Shown here piece by piece: positions 9,011 to 17,632 of a DNA stretch of 64,000 nt; position 1 is the stretch's first letter; each line of letters starts with the position of its first letter. The DNA is taken from contig NZ_CP139141.1 of assembly GCF_034059295.1 (NCBI RefSeq), positions 3,951,001-4,015,000 of the forward strand, given 5' to 3'. The DNA is from Pseudomonas sp. HR96. GTDB taxonomy: Bacteria; Pseudomonadota; Gammaproteobacteria; Pseudomonadales; Pseudomonadaceae. A program made the translations under genes and the position numbers. A model generated the notes under the pieces. It saw only the letters and a list, made by a program, of their open reading frames with translations. It ran no database searches and was not told where the DNA came from.

Positions 9011-9886
9011 ATGCGCCAACTGCCCTCGCTCAACACCCTGCGCGTCTTCGAGGAAGTCGCCCGGCACCGCAGCTTCAATCAGGCCGCCACCCACTTGAAT
9101 GTCACCCAGGGCGCCGTGAGCCGGCAGATCAAGCAACTGGAGGACTACCTGGGAGTCGCCTTGTGCGTGCGCACCGCGCAAGGCCTGGCGCTGACGGCGG
9201 CCGGCAGCACCCTGGCCGGGCAGCTGCGCGAGGCGTTCGATCAGGTCGAGCACGCCTTGCACGCGGTGCGCGTGCCCAACCTGCGCCAGCGCCTGCGCAT
9301 CGCCGCACCGCCGACCTGGGCCACCCGCTGGCTGTCGGCGCACCTGCGCGGCTTTGCCTCGCGCTACCCGGACATCGGCTTGAGCGTCATCCACGGCGCC
9401 GGCCAGGAGCATCTGGCCGGGGTCGACTGCCAGATCCGCTTCGGCCTGGCGCCCCGCACCCATTGCCACAGCCGGCTGTTGGTGATGGAGCGCCATCTGG
9501 CAGTGGCCAGCCCGGAACTGTTGGCCGAGGGTCCGCCGCCGGACCTGAACCGGGCGACCTTGCTGCACATCCTGCACCATGGCAAGCGCCTGCCGGTGTG
9601 GGAAAACTGGTTGGCGGCGACCGGCCGTGAAGGGGTCGATGCCAGCCAGGGCATGGAATTCAGCACGCTGGATCAGGTCATCCACACGGCGCTGGCGGGC
9701 GGCGGCCTGGCCGTGATCGATCGGCAGATGATCGAGCGCGAGCTGGCCGACGGCCGCCTCCAGGCCATTGCCCCGGTGGAGGTGACCGGCCCTTACGGCT
9801 ACTGGCTGGACGTCGCCAACGACAAGCAGGGCCTGGCCAAAGTGCAGCGCTTCAGCGAGTGGCTGGCTGGGGTCTGCAACCCCTAG
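9011..9886 (+). CDS. LysR family transcriptional regulator (GcvA-like)
   Basis: A 291-aa regulator starting MRQLPSLNTLRVFEEVARH. Its winged helix-turn-helix lies at about residues 5-64 (SFNQAATHLNVTQGAVSRQI), followed by a periplasmic-binding-like effector domain (LRIAAPPTWATRWLSAHLRG). The short RQLPSLNTLRVFEE opening is typical of the GcvA-like branch. The ATG was chosen because it begins the domain directly; upstream codons give non-homologous Pro/Arg-rich sequence. It converges on an MFS gene and the two stop codons interlock in CTAG (9883-9886). It may control that transporter or the divergent helicase operon; nothing in the sequence decides. Confidence 0.88.
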   Translation: MRQLPSLNTLRVFEEVARHRSFNQAATHLNVTQGAVSRQIKQLEDYLGVALCVRTAQGLALTAAGSTLAGQLREAFDQVEHALHAVRVPNLRQRLRIAAPPTWATRWLSAHLRGFASRYPDIGLSVIHGAGQEHLAGVDCQIRFGLAPRTHCHSRLLVMERHLAVASPELLAEGPPPDLNRATLLHILHHGKRLPVWENWLAATGREGVDASQGMEFSTLDQVIHTALAGGGLAVIDRQMIERELADGRLQAIAPVEVTGPYGYWLDVANDKQGLAKVQRFSEWLAGVCNP

Positions 9887-11244
9887 AGCGGCGGCGCTGG
9901 CTTGTTCACCGCCAGCACCTGGCCGCAGCCCGGCTGCACTTCGCCCGCTTGATCGAGGGTCAGGGCGCCGGTCTCCGGGGCCCAGGCCCAGGCCGCCAGC
10001 GCGCCAACACCGAGGATGGCAGCAAGGATTGCCATGGTCGGGCTCATGCCCAGGCCCACCACGCTCATCGGCAGCAGGAAGGTGCTGATCGCCGAACCCA
10101 GGCGACTCATGGCGGTGGCCAGACCGATGCCGCTGGCGCGCACCTCGGTGGGAAAGCTCTCGGCCGGGTACACCCCGACCAGGCCGCTCACCGCCGACAG
10201 CACCAGGGTGAACACCCCGAAGGCGAGCACCATCAGCCAGGGAGCCTTGCCCGGCAGCACGGCCAGCAGCAGCAGCGACACGGCAAGGATGACGAACGAG
10301 TTGATCAGGAACCCGCGCCGCGAAAACCTGACGATGCAGGCGATCCCCAGCACCGCGCCGACGATCAGCATCAGGTTGAGCAGCAGCCCGGTGCCAAAGC
10401 CCTGTGCCAGGCCCAAGGTGTGCAGGATCGACGGCAGAAAGGTGTAGATGGCGAAGTACGGCATCACGATGCAGACGAAGAACAGGCAATTGAATGCGGT
10501 GCGCTTGCGGTACTCGCGGTTCAACAGCACGGCGTAGCCGGAGCGATGCTCGCCGGCAGGGTTTTCATCGAGTGCGACATGCGCGCCCAGGTGTTTGGCC
10601 ACCACCGCCCGCGCTTCGCCGATACGGCCCTGGTTGACCAGCCAGCGCGGCGATTCCGGGGTGCCGATGCGGGCGATGAGGATCAACGTTGCCGGCAAGG
10701 CCGAGGACGCCAGCATCCAGCGCCAGGCGTTATCGCCCAGGCCGAGCATGGCCGTGCCAATGAAGGTCGCGGCAACATAGCCCAATGTCCAGACCACGCT
10801 GAACGAGCCGAGCAGCAGGCCGCGCTGCCTGCGCGGGGCGAACTCGGCGAGCATGGCATGGCCGACGCTGTAGTCGCCGCCCAGGCCAATGCCGATCAGC
10901 ACTCGGCACAGCACCAGGGCCAACGCCGACTCGACGTGAAACTGCAGCCATGAGGCGACGGCGATCAGCAGGAAGCTGACCAGAAAGATCTTCTGCCGGC
11001 CGACCTTGTCCGACAGCCAGCCAAAGAACAGGCTGCCGACAAACAGCCCGAACAGCGCCGAAGCCCCGATCAGGCCCTGCCAGAAAGCATCCAGGCGCAT
11101 CTGCGGGCCAAGCTGGGTGAAAGCGATGCCGATCAGTCCGAGGATGTAGCCATCGGTCAGATGGGCGCCGAAGGTCAGCCCGGCAAGCTTGATGTGGAAG
11201 CGCCCGATGGGCACGTCGTCGATCCTTGTGACAGGTAAGTTCAT
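9883..11244 (-). CDS. MFS transporter (sugar/organic-acid porter type)
   Basis: A 453-aa polytopic protein with about 12 membrane spans. Motif A between TM2 and TM3 is clear (GWLSDKVGRQK), and GIGLGGDYSVGHAMLAEFAP matches the TM4-5 signature of the metabolite:H+ symporter/sugar porter clan. A short cytoplasmic N-terminus (MNLPVTRIDDVPIGRFHIK) precedes TM1. The substrate is unknown; small aromatic or aliphatic acids are plausible from family resemblance only. Its stop codon interlocks with that of the convergent LysR gene. Upstream lies the remains of an aldo/keto reductase gene, so its original partner genes may have been lost. Confidence 0.85.
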   Translation of the reverse strand: MNLPVTRIDDVPIGRFHIKLAGLTFGAHLTDGYILGLIGIAFTQLGPQMRLDAFWQGLIGASALFGLFVGSLFFGWLSDKVGRQKIFLVSFLLIAVASWLQFHVESALALVLCRVLIGIGLGGDYSVGHAMLAEFAPRRQRGLLLGSFSVVWTLGYVAATFIGTAMLGLGDNAWRWMLASSALPATLILIARIGTPESPRWLVNQGRIGEARAVVAKHLGAHVALDENPAGEHRSGYAVLLNREYRKRTAFNCLFFVCIVMPYFAIYTFLPSILHTLGLAQGFGTGLLLNLMLIVGAVLGIACIVRFSRRGFLINSFVILAVSLLLLAVLPGKAPWLMVLAFGVFTLVLSAVSGLVGVYPAESFPTEVRASGIGLATAMSRLGSAISTFLLPMSVVGLGMSPTMAILAAILGVGALAAWAWAPETGALTLDQAGEVQPGCGQVLAVNKPAPPL

Positions 11245-11399
11245 GGCCAGCTCCGTTGGCCGTCGACGTAATGGCCGTTACGGATCAGCTCGTTCACGCC
11301 ACGGCCTGGTCAGGTTGAATGCGCGCAAGGCCGGGACGGGCCGAGCGCAAGATGCGCTTGCCGGCGGTGTAATCGTTGATCACGTCACACGGGGTGTCA

Positions 11400-11664
11400 C
11401 TAAAAGTCGGTCTGATTGCGCGTCGACTGCCCATCACCGCTCAGAAGGCCTGGAGCCGGCGGGTTGAACACCGAGACGCCGAGGCCCTGATCGCGGCAGA
11501 ACGGGATCATCTCGCGCTATTGCTCGCGGTACGCACAATTGATTTGCAACTGCATGTTGATCGTCTTGACCTGTCCACGCCGCTCACAGGCCATGAGGAT
11601 CTTCGCCAACCCGGCACAGGCGCGAGACCTCCAGACCCGAGTGGCCCAGACGGGTGCAGTGCAT
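11400..11664 (-). pseudogene. Aldo/keto reductase remnant, internally deleted with stop codons
   Basis: Reading the minus strand from ATG at 11664 gives MHCTRLGHSGLEVSRLC, the classic N-terminus of NADPH-dependent aldo/keto reductases, then a stop at 11584. In another frame, from about 11610 to 11400, the same family resumes: MQLQINCAYREQ, a TAG, REMIPFCRDQGLGVSVFNPP, then a short tail ending TRNQTDF. This matches the family's Q-x-x-YN-x-x-REEERE / MIPLC block near residues 190-220. About 140 residues between the two blocks are gone and the C-terminal third is missing. It lies just downstream of the Fae-like gene on the same strand. The extent beyond 11400 is uncertain. Confidence 0.75.
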
Positions 11665-11674
11665 GGCGTGGACC

Positions 11675-12187
11675 TCAGACTTTGGGGGTGTAGAACGGGT
11701 TGCCTATGTGGTTGATCACGTCGGCCAGCTGGGCGATCTGCGGCGCTCCGGTCAGGGCTGCATGGATTGCGGTGCGGCATGCGTTGTAGTTGTTCAGGTA
11801 CACCGCATCGAGGTCGTCGCAGGCCGGGTTCACCCAATTGGCGGTGACGATCGCCCATTGATCTTCGGCTTCGGGCGGCAGGGTGCCGTCGAGCAAGGCT
11901 TCGAGCACCGCCTTGGCGATGCCGGCCTGGGACGCGCCCCAGGTGGCATTGCCGTGCAGGTGGCTGGCGATGGCGGCCTTGTTGACATAGAGCGTCATCG
12001 GCTTGACCGGAATGTTCGGCTGCGCGATCACCAGGAACGGGCAATGCCCCTGGCTGGGCGAGGCCAGGCCGTTGGCGAAGGCCTGACCCGCTGGCCCATT
12101 GCGCGGGCCGAAGAGCAGGTTGATGTGCGCGGCATTGACGCCGGGGCCCTCGAAGCCTTCACCGATGTAGAGTTCGAGTGGTTGCAT
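11675..12187 (-). CDS. fae: Formaldehyde-activating enzyme (Fae) family protein
   Basis: A 170-aa protein that resembles Fae over its whole length: YIGEGFEGPGVNAAHINLL, GPAGQAFANGLASPSQGHCP, KPMTLYVNKAAI and a C-terminal GNPFYTPK. His21 in NAAHINLL corresponds to the catalytic His17 of methylotroph Fae, which condenses formaldehyde with tetrahydromethanopterin. The start ATG has a good AAGGAA ribosome site 8 bases upstream. Pseudomonads are not known to make tetrahydromethanopterin, so the reaction here is open; formaldehyde binding or detoxification is an inference. It lies 148 bp downstream of the Zur-boxed COG0523 GTPase on the same strand and could be co-transcribed with it. Confidence 0.88.
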   Translation of the reverse strand: MQPLELYIGEGFEGPGVNAAHINLLFGPRNGPAGQAFANGLASPSQGHCPFLVIAQPNIPVKPMTLYVNKAAIASHLHGNATWGASQAGIAKAVLEALLDGTLPPEAEDQWAIVTANWVNPACDDLDAVYLNNYNACRTAIHAALTGAPQIAQLADVINHIGNPFYTPKV

Positions 12188-12279
12188 GGCGGGGTTCCTT
12201 GCGGGCGAGTGAAATGGGCGGGTGGGCCCGTTTTTTATCACTGACGCGGCAGGGGGCTGTAGCCAGGAAAAGTCACTGG

Positions 12280-12300
12280 GGTATGAGCGCAGGTCATACC
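12280..12300. repeat. Inverted repeat between the GTPase and fae
   Basis: Seven-base perfect arms (GGTATGA / TCATACC) flank a 7-base loop, 93 bp upstream of the fae start. There is no T-run, so it is not a standard terminator. It could be an operator or an mRNA hairpin. Confidence 0.35.
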
Positions 12301-12335
12301 TGTGCCGGGCAATACGGGCTCGAATGCCGGCGGCG

Positions 12336-13547
12336 TTACCCCTGGAACGGGTCGACGAACGCCTGCCACTCGCCCTCGCCCAGGGCCATTTCGGCGTCGG
12401 TGAGCAGGCACTCATCGAGCATCCGGGTGAGCGCCACCTTGTCCATGTGCATGCCGATGAGCACCAGTTCCTGGCGGGCATCGCCAATGTCGTCGAGCCA
12501 TAACTCAGCAATCGCTGCCTGCTCGGCCGGGTCCTGCGGCCAGTCCTCACGGGCGACTGCAACCCACCAGTAGCCGGCGATCTCGTGCCGAGCCATCGCC
12601 CCGGCCTGGGACCAGCTGCAGGCATGGTCGGCGCGGCTGGCCAGCCAGAAATAACCTTTGGAGCGCACCACCCCGGGCCACTCGCTGTGCACCACGGCAT
12701 GGAAACGCTCGGGGTGAAACGGCCGACGCGCGCGGTAGACAAAACTGCTGATGCCATATTCTTCGGTTTCCGCACGGTGCTCACCGCGCAGCTCGCGCAA
12801 CCAGCCGGGCGCGCTGGCCGCCTCGTCGAAATCGAACAGGCCGGTGTCGAGCAGTTTGTCGAGCGCGACCTTGCCGAACGCTGCGGGCTCGATCCGTGCC
12901 CGCGGGTTCAGGCTGGCCAGGATGGCGTACAGCTCGTCGCGCTGGCTGTCGCTCACCAGATCGAGCTTGTTGAGCACGATGACATCGCAGAACTCCACCT
13001 GCTCGATCAGCAGGTCGACCACGGTGCGGGTGTCTTCATCACCCATGGACTCGCCGCGAGCATCGAGGCTGTCCTGAGAGCTGTAGTCGTTGAGAAAGTT
13101 GAAGGCATCGACCACGGTAACCATGGTGTCGAGCCGGGCCACGTCCGACAGCGAGAGGCCGTCGTCGCCCATGAAGGTGAAGGTTTCTGCCACCGGCAGC
13201 GGTTCGGAGATGCCGGTGGACTCGATCACCAACTGGTCGAAGCGACCTTCCCCGGCCAGGCGCCCGACCTCCAGCAGCAGGTCTTCGCGCAGCGTGCAGC
13301 AGATGCAGCCGTTGCTCATCTCCACCAGTTTCTCTTCGGTACGCGACAAGCCTGCTCCGCCACCGCGCACCAGGGCAGCGTCGATGTTGACCTCGGACAT
13401 GTCATTGACAATGACCGCGACACGTCGGCCCTCGCGGTTGTTGAGGATATGGTTGAGCAATGTGGTCTTGCCGGCGCCAAGAAAGCCGGAGAGCACGGTA
13501 ACGGGCAAACGCGGACGCGGTGGTTGGGTGGCGCTAGGCTGAGGCAT
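12336..13547 (-). CDS. zigA: COG0523 GTP-binding metallochaperone (ZigA-like)
   Basis: A 403-aa G3E-family P-loop GTPase. Walker A is [11 protein letters not shown] (residues 21-31). The metal-binding CxCC motif is NGCICC (Cys81, Cys83, Cys84), the hallmark of COG0523 zinc chaperones. Switch/Walker B is [10 protein letters not shown] and the base-specificity motif is LNKLD. A CobW C-terminal domain follows. The chosen ATG gives [10 protein letters not shown] directly before the G-domain; the longer frame runs back through the promoter. A Zur-like operator lies 36-50 bp upstream of the start, so induction under zinc limitation is expected. Proteins of this group are thought to deliver zinc to client enzymes; the client here is unknown. 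Confidence 0.88.
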   Translation of the reverse strand: MPQPSATQPPRPRLPVTVLSGFLGAGKTTLLNHILNNREGRRVAVIVNDMSEVNIDAALVRGGGAGLSRTEEKLVEMSNGCICCTLREDLLLEVGRLAGEGRFDQLVIESTGISEPLPVAETFTFMGDDGLSLSDVARLDTMVTVVDAFNFLNDYSSQDSLDARGESMGDEDTRTVVDLLIEQVEFCDVIVLNKLDLVSDSQRDELYAILASLNPRARIEPAAFGKVALDKLLDTGLFDFDEAASAPGWLRELRGEHRAETEEYGISSFVYRARRPFHPERFHAVVHSEWPGVVRSKGYFWLASRADHACSWSQAGAMARHEIAGYWWVAVAREDWPQDPAEQAAIAELWLDDIGDARQELVLIGMHMDKVALTRMLDECLLTDAEMALGEGEWQAFVDPFQG

Positions 13548-13582
13548 GAGGTGACTCCGATGGTGGCTGAGCAATGATGAAT

Positions 13583-13597
13583 TGTTACAATATAACA
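13583..13597 (-). promoter_or_regulatory. Putative Zur box
   Basis: TGTTACAATATAACA matches the gammaproteobacterial Zur core GTTATAnTATAAC with one mismatch. It lies in an AT-rich patch 36 bp upstream of the ATG of the COG0523 GTPase, where Zur would block transcription. Confidence 0.7.
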
Positions 13598-13712
13598 TAT
13601 CATCCATCGAGTCTGCCTTGCTGGCTCTATCGCCCATCCGATCCATATGAAGCGGTATACGGTGCAGAGCACAAGGTCGACGAGAAATACGCGTACACGG
13701 GTGAACTTCGAA

Positions 13713-13738
13713 AAAAAACCCGCCGATGCGGGTTTTTT
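13713..13738 (-). terminator. Rho-independent terminator after the LysR gene
   Basis: An inverted repeat AAAAAACCCGC-CGAT-GCGGGTTTTTT; read on the minus strand it gives a GC stem and a T-run 31 bp past the LysR stop. It separates LysR from the Zur-controlled GTPase gene. Confidence 0.85.
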
Positions 13739-13768
13739 GTGCGCTGAAAATGCCCGTTTGCCTGATCC

Positions 13769-14629
13769 CTAGTCCCTTGCCGTCGCCAGCGCCATGAACG
13801 CCGCAATCAGTCGCGACTCGCTGCGCCGCTGCAGGCACCCGACACTGTGCCGGTTAAGCAACCCCTCCCCCACGATCGGCACCGCGACCAACCGCGGATC
13901 CTGGCCAAGCTCGGCGGACGAGACGATGCCGATGCCCAAGTCCGCGGCGACGGCTTCGGCCACCGCTTCGCGGCTGTCGAGCTCGAGCAGGACCCGGGGT
14001 TGCACTGCCGCCTGGCGGCACGCCTGATCGAAGGTGCGACGAGTGATCGATTCGGGCTCACGCAGCACCATGATCTGCTGATCGAGCTGATGGAGGTCGA
14101 TGCGCTTGCCCGCCAGGCGGTGACCCGAGGGCACCAGCGCGCAGATCTGCGAGTCCGGCATGGCCTGCAGAAGCAGGCCCTTGCGCGGCTCGACTTCGGT
14201 CATCACGGCCACATCCACATGCTCGGCCACCAGCGCCGCCAGGGTTTCCTGGGCGTTGCCCAGACGCAGGTTGACCACCACCCCGGGGTGCAGGGCGCGC
14301 AGCCTGGCCAGCATCGGCATCACCCGATGGGGTCCATCGGCGGCCACTTCCAGGCGCCCGCCGAGCAACTGTTGATTGGCCTCCAGCAACGCCTGCGCTT
14401 CATCCACCAGGCTGAACATGGCCCGCGTGATGGCGGCCAGTTGGATGCCTTGGGCGGTCAGCTCGACCCGCCGAGCGGTGCGTCGCACCAACATCATCTG
14501 GTAATGCTCTTCGAGCATCTTGATATGGCCGGTAATGGCCGGCTGGCTGACGTGCAGACGCGCGGCCGCGCGGGTGAAGCTGCCTTCGCGGGCGACCGCA
14601 TCGAACGCGCGAAGCTGGAAGAGATTCAT
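13769..14629 (-). CDS. LysR family regulator of the 2-aminoethylphosphonate locus
   Basis: A 286-aa protein with an N-terminal HTH ([20 protein letters not shown], residues 18-37) and a substrate-binding-like domain. It is divergent from the phnW remnant and phnX, the layout known for LysR activators of the PhnW/PhnX phosphonatase pathway in pseudomonads. It begins [13 protein letters not shown], the standard family opening. A strong terminator follows its stop. The reading frame is intact, although one of its presumed target genes (phnW) is destroyed. Confidence 0.85.
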   Translation of the reverse strand: MNLFQLRAFDAVAREGSFTRAAARLHVSQPAITGHIKMLEEHYQMMLVRRTARRVELTAQGIQLAAITRAMFSLVDEAQALLEANQQLLGGRLEVAADGPHRVMPMLARLRALHPGVVVNLRLGNAQETLAALVAEHVDVAVMTEVEPRKGLLLQAMPDSQICALVPSGHRLAGKRIDLHQLDQQIMVLREPESITRRTFDQACRQAAVQPRVLLELDSREAVAEAVAADLGIGIVSSAELGQDPRLVAVPIVGEGLLNRHSVGCLQRRSESRLIAAFMALATARD

Positions 14630-14737
14630 ATCTATCGGCCTGACTTATACCTTAAATAACAAAAAACAATTTGATTGATGCGATGCCGGATTGCAACCTG
14701 TGTCCTGTCCAGCTCCCCTCGTCGCGAGTACCTGCCA

Positions 14738-15121
14738 ATGAACGCTTGCACCTCCACCTTGCTGACGCCAGGCCCCCTGACCACCTCATTGCGTACCCGC
14801 CAGGCCATGCTGAGGGACTGGGGCTCCTGGGATCAGGACTTCAACGCTGCTCGAAGGCATGCACGCCCTGGGCCTGCGCAGTTCATTCGCGCCGAGATCC
14901 AGGCACCGATCATCGCCACCTTCCACGCGCCAGATAGCCCTCACTACGACTTCAAGACTTTCTACGAACGGGTCAAGGCCAAGGGTTACCTCCTCTACCC
15001 CGGCAAGTTGACCCAAGTCGAAACCTTCCGCGTCGGCTGCATCGGCTGCGTCGATCACCAGGCCATGCCAACCGCAGTGGACGCCATCGGCCAGGCCCTC
15101 GAAGACATGCACGCCCTCTGA
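14738..15121 (+). pseudogene. phnW: phnW remnant (2-aminoethylphosphonate-pyruvate transaminase), internal deletion
   Basis: The ATG at 14738 gives a PhnW N-terminus ([28 protein letters not shown]). The sequence then jumps to the C-terminal part ([47 protein letters not shown]). The frame stays open (127 codons) against about 368 residues in the family, so roughly 240 residues are missing. The lost part includes the PLP-binding lysine and most of the active site. Between the blocks, bases about 14846-14886 still encode [12 protein letters not shown] in the +1 frame. So the deletion changed frame and a later 1-base loss restored it. PhnW makes phosphonoacetaldehyde for PhnX, whose gene follows after 23 bp and is intact. 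Confidence 0.85.
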
Positions 15122-15144
15122 CCTCTGCCAACAGGAATCGGACC

Positions 15145-15972
15145 ATGAACTACAACAACCCTGCCCGCACCCAAGCGGTAATCCTTGACTGGGCCGGCAC
15201 CGTCGTCGATTTCGGCTCCTTCGCACCCACGCAGATCTTCGTCGAGGCTTTCGCCGAGTTCGACGTTCAGGTGTCCATCGAAGAAGCCCGCGGGCCGATG
15301 GGCATGGGCAAGTGGGAGCACATCCGCACCCTCTGCGACCAGCCCGGCATCAGCGCCCGTTATGCCCAGGCGTTCGGCCGGGCGCCGACCGACGAAGACG
15401 TGACCGCCATCTACGACCGCTTCATGCCCTTGCAGATCGAGAAGATCGCCCGTCACTCGGCGCTGATCCCCGGCGCGCTGGAGACGATCGGCCAGCTGCG
15501 CACCCAGGGCCTGAAGATCGGCTCGTGTTCGGGCTACCCTGCCGTGGTCATGGCCAAGGTGGTGGAGCTGGCCAGACAGAATGGCTACGTCGCCGACCAT
15601 GTGGTGGCCACCGACGAGGTTCCCAACGGCCGGCCGTACCCGGCGCAGGCGCTGGCCAACGTGATCGCCCTGGGCATCAGCGATGTGGCCAGCTGCGTCA
15701 AGGTCGACGACACCGTACCGGGCATCCTCGAAGGCCGCCGTGCCGGCATGTGGACCGTGGCACTGGTGTGTTCGGGCAACGCGCTGGGGCTGACCCATGA
15801 AGAGTACCAGGCCATGGATGCGCAGCAGTTGGCCGGCGAGCGTGTACGCATTCATGGGATGTTCGCGGGTTCGCGGCCGCACTACCTGATCGATACCCTC
15901 AACGATCTGCCGCCGGTGATTGCCGATATCGATCGGCGGCTGGCCGCTGGGGAGATGCCCCAGGGCAGTTGA
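15145..15972 (+). CDS. phnX: Phosphonoacetaldehyde hydrolase
   Basis: A 275-aa HAD-superfamily enzyme that cleaves phosphonoacetaldehyde to acetaldehyde and phosphate via a Schiff base. The nucleophile Asp15 lies in [15 protein letters not shown] and the Schiff-base lysine Lys56 in [10 protein letters not shown], matching Asp12/Lys53 of characterised Phn[10 protein letters not shown] and [16 protein letters not shown] carry HAD motifs II-IV. The length is normal and the frame undamaged. In the usual pathway PhnW supplies its substrate; here phnW is a deleted remnant, so PhnX would need another source of phosphonoacetaldehyde or a phnW copy elsewhere. Confidence 0.95.
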   Translation: MNYNNPARTQAVILDWAGTVVDFGSFAPTQIFVEAFAEFDVQVSIEEARGPMGMGKWEHIRTLCDQPGISARYAQAFGRAPTDEDVTAIYDRFMPLQIEKIARHSALIPGALETIGQLRTQGLKIGSCSGYPAVVMAKVVELARQNGYVADHVVATDEVPNGRPYPAQALANVIALGISDVASCVKVDDTVPGILEGRRAGMWTVALVCSGNALGLTHEEYQAMDAQQLAGERVRIHGMFAGSRPHYLIDTLNDLPPVIADIDRRLAAGEMPQGS

Positions 15973-16049
15973 TTGCAACGATGTGCAGGCGCCCCCGAGC
16001 GGCCTGTGCCCGGTGTACAGTATCGCCTGGCCCACCGCGAGCGAAGACC

Positions 16050-16685
16050 ATGAAGCACAGCACCGCGACCTTTGACGTAGACGCCCAGAAGGGCTTCACC
16101 CCGCTCTGCCCGCAGGAGCTCCCGGTGACAGGCGGCGAAACCCTGGCGCCGATCCTCAATGCCATGGCCGAACTGGGGCGCTTTCGCGTCGGCTCCAAGG
16201 ATGCTCACTCGGCGACCGCCAGCTGGGTCAATCCCGACCGCAGCCAGATGGCCTCCGCCACCGGGCTGGCCGAAGCGCCGCTGCACTGGCCCAGCCACTG
16301 CGTGGTCGGCACCGAGGGCTTCGAGCTGCTGGAGGGCTTGCCGCATCCGCAGGCCTACGATTTCTTCGTGTGGAAAGGCGTCGAAAGTGACCTCCACCCC
16401 TTCGGCGCCTGCTTTCACGACGTCTCCGAGCGGCGGACCACCGGGGTCATCGAGGTGCTCCAGAGCCAGGGCATCGAACGTGTGCTGGTCGGGGGGCTGG
16501 CTTTCGATTTCTGCGTCAAGGACACCGCCATTCAGCTGGCCAAGGCGGGGTTCGAGGTGATAGTGGTGAGAGAAGCCTGCAAGGCGATTTCGCAGCCCAC
16601 GGCGGCGGCGGCCACCCAGGCGATGAGCGCGGCCGGTGTGCGGATCGTCGAGACGCTCGAGCAACTGGTGCCGGCGGCGCACTGA
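16050..16685 (+). CDS. pncA: Isochorismatase-family cysteine hydrolase, probable nicotinamidase
   Basis: A 211-aa protein with the full nicotinamidase residue set: Asp11 (FDVDAQKGFTP), Lys109 (FFVWKGVES) and Cys155 (GLAFDFCVKDTA) as the catalytic triad, and Asp51, His53 and His83 (SKDAHSATASW, WPSHC) as metal ligands. This supports deamidation of nicotinamide to nicotinate for NAD salvage; other isochorismatase-like amidases are possible. The ATG was chosen because the family begins just before the FDVDxQ motif; upstream codons give Cys/Arg-rich non-homologous sequence. It appears monocistronic between phnX and a two-component pair. Confidence 0.82.
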   Translation: MKHSTATFDVDAQKGFTPLCPQELPVTGGETLAPILNAMAELGRFRVGSKDAHSATASWVNPDRSQMASATGLAEAPLHWPSHCVVGTEGFELLEGLPHPQAYDFFVWKGVESDLHPFGACFHDVSERRTTGVIEVLQSQGIERVLVGGLAFDFCVKDTAIQLAKAGFEVIVVREACKAISQPTAAAATQAMSAAGVRIVETLEQLVPAAH

Positions 16686-16833
16686 CGTAGTCGGTCATGG
16701 ACGTCGCCCGCCACGCGCGCGCCATGGCTTAGTGCCTTCATTCAGGCTAAGATTTCCCCGCGCTTGCCAAGGCTCTTCACCCGGCCGGGGCCCTCTGCAG
16801 TTCCGGTGCACTCCCCCCTCTTGCGGTAAGACC

Positions 16834-16950
16834 ATGAATCAGTCCCCTGGCGCGGATACCGACCACGCTGTACTCCTCGACCTGCTGGCCGAGCCTTTGC
16901 GGGCCCCCGGCGAATGCACCCGCCTGCGCAGCGAGACAAATGATGCCTGA
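16834..16950 (+). CDS. Small possible leader ORF overlapping the response-regulator start
   Basis: A 38-codon ORF beginning MNQSPGADTDHAVLLDLLAE. Its stop region reads ATGATGCCTGA, so its last codons overlap the start of the downstream response regulator by 11 bases. Such overlap would allow translational coupling. I recognise no family, and the upstream ribosome site is weak. It may equally be chance. Confidence 0.3.
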   Translation: MNQSPGADTDHAVLLDLLAEPLRAPGECTRLRSETNDA

Positions 16951-17632
16951 CGCACCGATCCGCATCGCCCTGGTGGAAGACGACGTGGCTTTTCAGGAGG
17001 CCCTGCGTGACTCGGTCGCGGCCGAAGCCGATATGCAACTGGTCGACATCGCAAGCACTCGAGCGCAGGGCCTGCGGATGCTCGAACAACCTGCAGCTGA
17101 CGTACTGCTGGTGGACCTTGGGCTGCCGGATGGCTCGGGCATCGACGTCATCGTGGCCGCCCAGCAGCGCTGGCCGACCTGCGCCGTGATGGTCAGTACC
17201 GCCTTTGGTGACGAGATGCACGTGATGTGCTCGCTGGAGGCGGGTGCCTTGGGCTACCTGCTCAAGGACAGCAGCGCAGCCAGCATCGCCGCCGAAATCC
17301 GCAGCCTGCATCGCGGCGGCAGCCCTATCAGCCCGCTGATTGCCCGGCAGATCCTGGTACGGTTCCGCGCCGTGGACCGCCCCTGCACGCCGACGCCAGC
17401 ATCTTGCGCCCAGACCCTTTCGAGTACCCCGCGAGCAAGCTTGTCAGCCCGCGAACAGGAAGTGCTCGAGTACATCACCAAGGGCTTCACTGCCGAGGAG
17501 ATCGCCGGGCTGATGGCGGTGTCGCGCCACACTGTGCTGACCTTCGTGCGCCGGGTGTACAAGAAGCTTGAAGTGCACTCCAAGACCGAGGCCATCTTCG
17601 AAGCGCGCAACCAGGGCCTACTGGGTGCCTAG
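16940..17632 (+). CDS. NarL/LuxR family response regulator
   Basis: A 230-aa two-domain regulator. The receiver domain has the acidic pair Asp14/Asp15 (LVEDD), phosphoacceptor Asp59 (VLLVDLGLPDGSG) and conserved Lys in GYLLKDSS. The C-terminal LuxR-type HTH (LSAREQEVLEYITKGFTAEE, IAGLMAVSRHTV) binds DNA. ATG codons occur at 16940 and 16943; the first is used. The histidine kinase gene begins inside its 3' end, so the two form a translationally coupled two-component pair. The signal and target genes are unknown. Confidence 0.9.
   Translation: MMPDAPIRIALVEDDVAFQEALRDSVAAEADMQLVDIASTRAQGLRMLEQPAADVLLVDLGLPDGSGIDVIVAAQQRWPTCAVMVSTAFGDEMHVMCSLEAGALGYLLKDSSAASIAAEIRSLHRGGSPISPLIARQILVRFRAVDRPCTPTPASCAQTLSSTPRASLSAREQEVLEYITKGFTAEEIAGLMAVSRHTVLTFVRRVYKKLEVHSKTEAIFEARNQGLLGA

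Noticed and set aside
9883..9886. Interlocking CTAG stop codons of the LysR and MFS genes as a special signal
   Set aside because: Convergent genes ending in TAG can share CTAG by chance; no associated structure.
8837..10489. A 550-codon minus-strand frame crossing the LysR/MFS junction
   Set aside because: Crosses two genes in the wrong frame and has low-complexity composition.
12215..12235. GGGCGGGTGGGCCCG followed by T6 as a plus-strand terminator upstream of fae
   Set aside because: The stem is only about four pairs and there is no rightward transcript to end here.
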